Positions 5,858 to 11,875 of a DNA stretch of 11,875 bases are shown here, piece after piece. The notes under the pieces were generated by a model that saw nothing but the letters and a program-made list of their open reading frames with translations, was not told the origin of the DNA and ran no database searches. The position numbers and the translations under genes are program-made. Numbering within the stretch: the stretch's first letter is position 1; each line of letters opens with the position of its first letter. Source of the DNA: Alphaproteobacteria bacterium (GTDB lineage Bacteria; Pseudomonadota; Alphaproteobacteria; Sphingomonadales; Sphingomonadaceae); NCBI GenBank assembly GCA_016650315.1, contig JAENVZ010000167.1:1-11875 (forward strand), written 5' to 3'.

Positions 5858-7198
5858 ATGAGCAGGAAGTTTTTCGGGACCGACGGCATCCGTGGTCGTA
5901 CCAACGCCTGGCCGATGACGGCGGAACTGGCGATGAAGGTCGGCATGGCGGCGGGCGCGCATTTCCAGCGGGGCACACACCGGCATCGCGTCGTGATCGG
6001 CAAGGATACCCGGCTTTCTGGCTATATGGTCGAAAATGCGTTGGTCGCGGGTTTTACCAGCGTTGGCATGGATGTGGTGCAGTTCGGTCCCATCCCGACG
6101 CCTGCCGTCGCCATGCTGGCGCAAAGCATGAGGGCCGATCTGGGCGTCATGATCTCGGCCAGCCACAATCCCTATTTCGATAATGGAATCAAGCTGTTCG
6201 GACCTGATGGTTACAAGCTTTCCGACGAAGACGAGTTGAAGATCGAATCCCTGCTGGAGAGCAATATTCCGCTCGCCAGTTCGCAGGACATCGGCCGCGC
6301 CCGCCGGGTAGAGGATGCGCGGGGCCGCTATATCCATGCGGTGAAGTCCAGTTTCCCCCATCATTTGCGCCTCGATGGCCTGAAAATCGTGATCGATTGC
6401 GCAAACGGCGCGGCCTATCAGGTGGCGCCCTCCGCACTATGGGAATTGGGCGCGGAGATTGTTGCCATTGGCGTTAGCCCTGATGGCCTGAACATCAATG
6501 ATGGCTGCGGATCGACCGCGCCCTTGTCATGCCAGGAAACGGTGGTGGCGTCGGGCGCGGATATGGGCATCGCTCTGGATGGCGATGCGGACCGGCTGAT
6601 CGTGGTCGATGAAAAGGGCCAGATCATTGATGGCGATCAGATCATGGCGCTGATTGGCAGTAGCTGGGCCAGGGCGGGAACGCTGCGCGGGGGCGGTCTG
6701 GTCGCTACGGTCATGTCCAATCTGGGGCTGGAACGGTTCCTGAATGGGCAGGGGATCGACCTTGTCCGCACGAAGGTGGGCGATCGTTATGTGCTCGAAC
6801 AGATGAAACGGGGCGGTTATAATGTCGGCGGGGAACAGTCGGGCCACATGATCCTGACCGATTACGCGACCACGGGCGATGGGACGATTGCGGCGCTGCA
6901 GGTGCTGGCCGCCGTGGTTGCAAGCGGCAAGCCTGCCAGCGAAGTGCTGCATCAGTTCGATCCGGTGCCGCAGCTTTTGAAAAATGTGCATTATACGTCT
7001 GGAAAGCCGTTGGAAAATGACGCTGTAAAGCAAGTGATCGCGGGTGCGGAACGGGAACTGGACGGTTGCGGCCGGCTGGTGATTCGGCCTTCAGGCACGG
7101 AACCTGTCATTCGCGTTATGGCAGAAGGCGACCGTGAAGATCAGGTGCGCGACGTGGTCGATCGTATCTGCGCGGCGGTGGAGCGGGCGGCGACTTGA
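5858..7198 (+). CDS. glmM: Phosphoglucosamine mutase
   Basis: Interconverts glucosamine-6-phosphate and glucosamine-1-phosphate, a cytosolic step towards UDP-GlcNAc for peptidoglycan and lipid A. The 446-residue product is full length for the family (E. coli GlmM is 445). It shows [13 protein letters not shown] at the start; the active-site loop [12 protein letters not shown], with the phosphorylated Ser102; the Mg2+-binding DGDADR (241-246); the sugar-specificity loop GGEQSGH (324-330); and the phosphate-binding loop RPSGTEP (410-416). No key residue is missing. The start is fixed by the family N-terminus, though the Shine-Dalgarno is weak. It opens a compact cluster, its TGA overlapping the thiD start by three nucleotides in TTGA. 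The 120-bp upstream gap holds the tandem repeat and no convincing promoter boxes. Confidence 0.97.
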   Translation: MSRKFFGTDGIRGRTNAWPMTAELAMKVGMAAGAHFQRGTHRHRVVIGKDTRLSGYMVENALVAGFTSVGMDVVQFGPIPTPAVAMLAQSMRADLGVMISASHNPYFDNGIKLFGPDGYKLSDEDELKIESLLESNIPLASSQDIGRARRVEDARGRYIHAVKSSFPHHLRLDGLKIVIDCANGAAYQVAPSALWELGAEIVAIGVSPDGLNINDGCGSTAPLSCQETVVASGADMGIALDGDADRLIVVDEKGQIIDGDQIMALIGSSWARAGTLRGGGLVATVMSNLGLERFLNGQGIDLVRTKVGDRYVLEQMKRGGYNVGGEQSGHMILTDYATTGDGTIAALQVLAAVVASGKPASEVLHQFDPVPQLLKNVHYTSGKPLENDAVKQVIAGAERELDGCGRLVIRPSGTEPVIRVMAEGDREDQVRDVVDRICAAVERAAT

Positions 7199-8043
7199 AC
7201 AGCATCGCGCGCATATTGGTGATTGCCGGGTCCGACAGCGGCGGCGGAGCGGGGATACAGGCGGACATCAGGACCATCACCACGCTGGGCGGTTACGCGA
7301 TGACCGCGATCACGGCGATCACGGCGCAAAATACGCTGGGTGTGCAGGGTGTGCATCCGGTGCCTGTGGACATGGTACTGGCGCAGATTGACAGCGTAGT
7401 TACCGACATCGGCGTGGACGCAGTGAAAATCGGTATGATCGGTTCGGCGGGAACCGCTCAAGCGGTGGCCGATTATTTATTCGCTCTCGATCGTCGTTCC
7501 CGCGAAGGCGGGGATCCATCTCCCATGCCGGTCAAGCAAAATTTGGCGTCAGGAGATGGGTTCCCGCCTTCGCGGGAACGACGAAATTTTGTTCCCATCG
7601 TCTTTGATCCTGTCATGGTTGCGACCAGCGGATCGGTTCTGGCCGATGCGGACACTATTGCCGCCTTCGAACGGTTGATACGGATTGCTACGGTCGTCAC
7701 GCCCAATATTCCTGAGTTGGAAGCCTTGGGCGGCGATGGTATTGCCAGTCTTCTTGGTTGCACCGTGCTGGCCAAGGGTGGGCACGGTGCAGGCGGCATA
7801 TTGGTGGACCGGCTGTTCGATGCAGGCGGCGAGATCGCCCGTTGGGAGGACGCACGCATCGACACGCCCCACACCCATGGCACCGGCTGCACGCTGGCGA
7901 GCGCCATTGCAGTCGGGTTGGGGCAGGGCATGACGCTGACCGGCGCTATTGCGCGGGCGCGGCACTATGTCCGTGCTGCCCTGTTGGCGGCACCCGGTCT
8001 GGGCCATGGCCACGGGCCGATGGGGGTGCCGCGCGATGCCTGA
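7195..8043 (+). CDS. thiD: Hydroxymethylpyrimidine (phosphate) kinase, with in-frame palindromic insertion
   Basis: Phosphorylates HMP and HMP-P to HMP-PP in the pyrimidine branch of thiamine synthesis; ribokinase fold, cytosolic. Family signatures: [19 protein letters not shown] (9-27), VKIGMIG (78-84), [11 protein letters not shown] (136-146), [10 protein letters not shown] (169-178), KGGHGAGG (194-201) and the anion-hole motif THGTGCT (227-233). It starts with TTG at 7195, overlapping the glmM stop in TTGA; no ATG or GTG fits the family N-terminus. The odd part is residues 99-130, encoded by the palindromic element at 7491-7584. They read [12 protein letters not shown]...PPSRERR and fall between the helix [11 protein letters not shown] and the strand [10 protein letters not shown], where ordinary ThiD proteins have only a short turn. 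Without it the protein would be about 250 residues, the usual size. The frame is intact on both sides, so the enzyme is probably functional, with an extra surface loop. It overlaps rnhB by 8 nt. Confidence 0.94.
   Translation: MNSIARILVIAGSDSGGGAGIQADIRTITTLGGYAMTAITAITAQNTLGVQGVHPVPVDMVLAQIDSVVTDIGVDAVKIGMIGSAGTAQAVADYLFALDRRSREGGDPSPMPVKQNLASGDGFPPSRERRNFVPIVFDPVMVATSGSVLADADTIAAFERLIRIATVVTPNIPELEALGGDGIASLLGCTVLAKGGHGAGGILVDRLFDAGGEIARWEDARIDTPHTHGTGCTLASAIAVGLGQGMTLTGAIARARHYVRAALLAAPGLGHGHGPMGVPRDA
7491..7584. repeat. 94-bp palindromic (REP/BIME-like) element inserted in frame in thiD
   Basis: Two 33-nt arms (7491-7523 and 7552-7584) are inverted copies that differ at only two positions. 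Both differences would form G-U pairs in RNA, so all 33 pairs can form in the transcript. The 28-nt centre holds a further 5-bp stem (7525-7529 with 7545-7549). Each arm contains its own small hairpin, TTCCCGC-GAAG-GCGGGGA in the left arm, so the element looks like two REP units facing each other. Similar CCCGCGAAGGCGGG-type palindromes are, to my knowledge, abundant between genes in sphingomonads and other proteobacteria. A copy inside a coding region resembles the Rickettsia palindromic elements. No transposase or clear target duplication is seen. Confidence 0.92.
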
Positions 8044-8632
8044 TTTCTCCCATGAAGATCGACACGACGGCCCTGTGGCGGGAGTCGATGAGGCGGGACG
8101 TGGGCCGCTGGCTGGGCCAGTGGTAGCCGCCGCCGTGATCCTTGACCGGCAAGCGGTGCCCGATGGCCTGGACGACAGCAAGAAGCTGACGGCGCGGCGT
8201 CGTGCGGGTCTGGATGGAGATATCCGCCGGTCGGCGATCGGCTTTGGCATCGGCATCTGCACCGTCGAGGAAATTGACGCACTCAACATCCTGTGGGCAA
8301 CGATGCTTGCCATGCGCCGCGCGGTGGAAGCGATGGCGCGAGAGTGCGCGCATATATTGGTGGACGGCAATCGCTGCCCGGACTGGCGCTGGTCATCGAC
8401 GGCGGTGGTGGAGGGGGACGCCAAATGCCTGACCATCGCGGCGGCCTCGATTTTGGCAAAGGAAGAGCGTGACCGGATGATGGCGGCGGCGGCGCTGGAT
8501 CACCCCCATTATGGCTGGGAACGCAACAAGGGCTATGGCACGAAAGAGCATCTCGATGCCCTGCGTCACCATGGGCCGACCCCACTTCACCGCCGCAGTT
8601 TTGCTCCGGTGGCGCAATTATTGCTGCTTTGA
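8036..8632 (+). CDS. rnhB: Ribonuclease HII
   Basis: Endonuclease that cuts the RNA strand of RNA-DNA hybrids and 5' of ribonucleotides misincorporated in DNA; it acts in replication-linked repair. From the ATG at 8036 it is 198 residues long, normal for the family. The motif VDEAGRGPLAGPVVAAAVIL (17-36) carries catalytic Asp18 and Glu19. VDGN (Asp110) and GDAKCLTIAAASILAK (Asp128, residues 127-142) supply the rest of the DEDD active site. YGWERNKGYGTKEHLDAL (159-176) and LHRRSFAP close the protein. The start was chosen because GGGGGTG (8022-8028) lies 7 nt before it and the protein begins shortly before the active-site strand. It overlaps the end of thiD by 8 nt, which suggests translational coupling. 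rnhB directly before ccrM is a conserved alphaproteobacterial arrangement, to my knowledge. Confidence 0.96.
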   Translation: MPDFSHEDRHDGPVAGVDEAGRGPLAGPVVAAAVILDRQAVPDGLDDSKKLTARRRAGLDGDIRRSAIGFGIGICTVEEIDALNILWATMLAMRRAVEAMARECAHILVDGNRCPDWRWSSTAVVEGDAKCLTIAAASILAKEERDRMMAAAALDHPHYGWERNKGYGTKEHLDALRHHGPTPLHRRSFAPVAQLLLL

Positions 8633-8676
8633 AACGAAAGCTGCGCGAAAAAATTCGCTGAGTCCTTGTGGCAACA

Positions 8677-8727
8677 CCCACGACATGTTGAGTCTGAAAT
8701 GGTGTTGTGGACTCTATATGTCGTGGG
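8677..8727. repeat. 18-bp inverted repeat in the ccrM regulatory region
   Basis: The left arm (8677-8694) and right arm (8710-8727) are inverted copies matching at 16 of 18 positions, separated by 15 bp. The outer 10 bp, CCCACGACAT and its complement, are perfect. Each arm ends at its inner edge in a GANTC site (GAGTC on the left, GACTC on the right). It could be a large operator, a cruciform, or an RNA hairpin if transcription starts upstream; there is no T-tract to make it a classic terminator. Confidence 0.85.
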
Positions 8728-8763
8728 GACTCGTTTCGTTCTCATGGTGTTAACTATTTTGTG

Positions 8764-11080
<2,317 letters not shown>

Positions 11081-11094
<14 letters not shown>

Positions 11095-11839
11095 CGCTTT
11101 CGGGGTAATCCGCCCGCACGAAATACAGACCATCTGGCGGGGCATTGAGGCCCAGGGCTTGCCGGTCCTTTGCCTCCAGCGCCGCTTTCAGGTCGTCCGC
11201 GCTCCATTTGCCCATGCCGACCAGCGCAAGGCAACCCACCATCGAGCGTACCTGATGATGCAGGAAGGACCGGGCGGCGGCGTGGATGAAAATATGGTCG
11301 CCGTCTCGCTCTACATTGAGCCGGTCGAGCGTCTTGACAGGGCTTTGCGATTGGCACTGGACCGACCGGAATGTCGTAAAGTCGTGATGGCCCACCAATA
11401 TTTGCGCGGCCTTATGCATGGCGTCGTCATTGAGTTCCAACCTGATCCGCCATACCCGGCTCGCCTCCAGCGCCAGCGGTGCGCGACGATTGACGATGCG
11501 ATATTCATAGGACCGACCGATACAGGAAAAGCGGGCGTGCCAATCATCGGCCACGATGTCGCAGCCAATGATCGCCACTGGCTGAGGCCGCAATTTGGCG
11601 TTTAGGCCCTCCATCAGCCGAAACGGCGTGATGGTCTTCGCAATATCCAGATGCGCCCGCATGGCAAGGCCGTGCACCCCCGCGTCCGTGCGTCCGGCGG
11701 CGTGGACGGCGCTTCGCTCGCCTGTGATAGCGAAGGCAGCATCTTCTATGGCCTGTTGCACACTGGGGCCATGCGGCTGCCTTTGCCAGCCCATATAGGG
11801 GCGGCCATCAAATTCGATGGTGAGGGCGAAGCGGGTCAT
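11081..11839 (-). CDS. truA: tRNA pseudouridine(38-40) synthase
   Basis: Forms pseudouridine at positions 38-40 of the tRNA anticodon stem-loop. The 252-residue product is typical in length. The start [22 protein letters not shown] is the TruA N-terminal strand. [11 protein letters not shown] (48-58) contains the catalytic Asp52, followed by LNAKLRP and the [14 protein letters not shown] region (RxYxY-type motif). [13 protein letters not shown] (residues 215-227) is the C-terminal conserved helix. Nothing essential is missing. The ATG at 11839 has only a weak upstream GGA. The gene converges on folP and their coding ends share 14 bp, so neither has room for an intergenic terminator. A repeat element begins 10 bp upstream of the ATG, so the promoter must lie beyond the window or within the repeat. 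Confidence 0.96.
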
Positions 11840-11848
11840 GCGGGCATC

Positions 11849-11875
11849 CGTTCGTCCCGAGCGAAGTCGAGGGAC
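11849..11875. repeat. Partial dispersed palindromic repeat, cut by window edge
   Basis: The segment CGTTCGTCCCGAGCGAAGTC plus the following AGGGAC-ending bases can fold with GTCCC pairing to the terminal GGGAC. I recognise this pattern (TTCGTCCCGAGCGAAGTCGAGG-like) as a very common intergenic repeat of sphingomonads and relatives; this is recall, not a search. The element continues beyond the window, just upstream of truA. It is unrelated in sequence to the element in thiD. Confidence 0.6.

Noticed and set aside
7489..7584. thiD as a pseudogene disrupted by an insertion
   Set aside because: The frame is continuous through the element, and all downstream ThiD motifs including HGTGCT are intact and in frame, so it is an insertion without disruption.
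7549..8436. 295-codon open frame antisense to thiD and rnhB
   Set aside because: Low-complexity Ser/Arg/Ala composition typical of a high-GC shadow frame; both sense genes are well supported.
8645..8658. Terminator after rnhB (GCGAA, AAAA loop, TTCGC)
   Set aside because: The stem is only 5 bp and no T-tract follows, so it is too weak to call an intrinsic terminator.

Overview
The window looks like chromosomal DNA of an alphaproteobacterium of the sphingomonad group (Sphingobium, Sphingomonas or Novosphingobium-like). The evidence is the high GC content, a CcrM-type GANTC methyltransferase directly downstream of rnhB, the sphingomonad-style long N-terminal region of FolP, and the REP-like palindromes typical of these genomes. 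The genus call is inference; no rRNA, tRNA or species marker is present.

Layout. (1) 1-1657, minus strand: a partial rpmA, rplU with its own promoter, and an AEC-family permease. (2) 1715-3261: a small unrecognised lipoprotein on the plus strand, convergent with a minus-strand pair made of a YdjA-like nitroreductase followed by a short YtrA-type GntR regulator. (3) 3369-5737, plus strand: a 14-bp perfect palindrome, a POT/PTR2 proton-coupled peptide transporter, and an NnrU-family membrane protein. (4) 5858-11094, plus strand: glmM, thiD, rnhB, ccrM and folP. glmM-thiD-rnhB are joined by overlapping genes. ccrM has its own regulatory region, and folP is joined to ccrM by a start/stop overlap. 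(5) 11081-11839, minus strand: truA, convergent with folP and overlapping its 3' end. A partial repeat element lies at the right edge.

Functionally this is mostly core housekeeping: ribosomal proteins, cell-wall precursor synthesis (GlmM), thiamine (ThiD) and folate (FolP) synthesis, RNA-primer and ribonucleotide removal (RNase HII), cell-cycle DNA methylation (CcrM) and tRNA pseudouridylation (TruA). Two transporters and a small redox/regulator module are interspersed. I see no prophage, defence island or insertion sequence.

The most interesting signals are small. A 94-bp palindromic element sits in frame inside thiD and adds about 31 residues to an essential-pathway enzyme, in the manner of the Rickettsia palindromic elements. 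Five GANTC sites lie within 153 bp upstream of ccrM, two of them in the arms of an 18-bp inverted repeat; this points to methylation-dependent autoregulation. folP appears to start at a CTG codon overlapping the ccrM stop. There is also a perfect palindromic operator candidate before the peptide transporter, and several putative near-leaderless promoters. No gene-free stretch exceeds 300 bases; the longest is 8633-8818.
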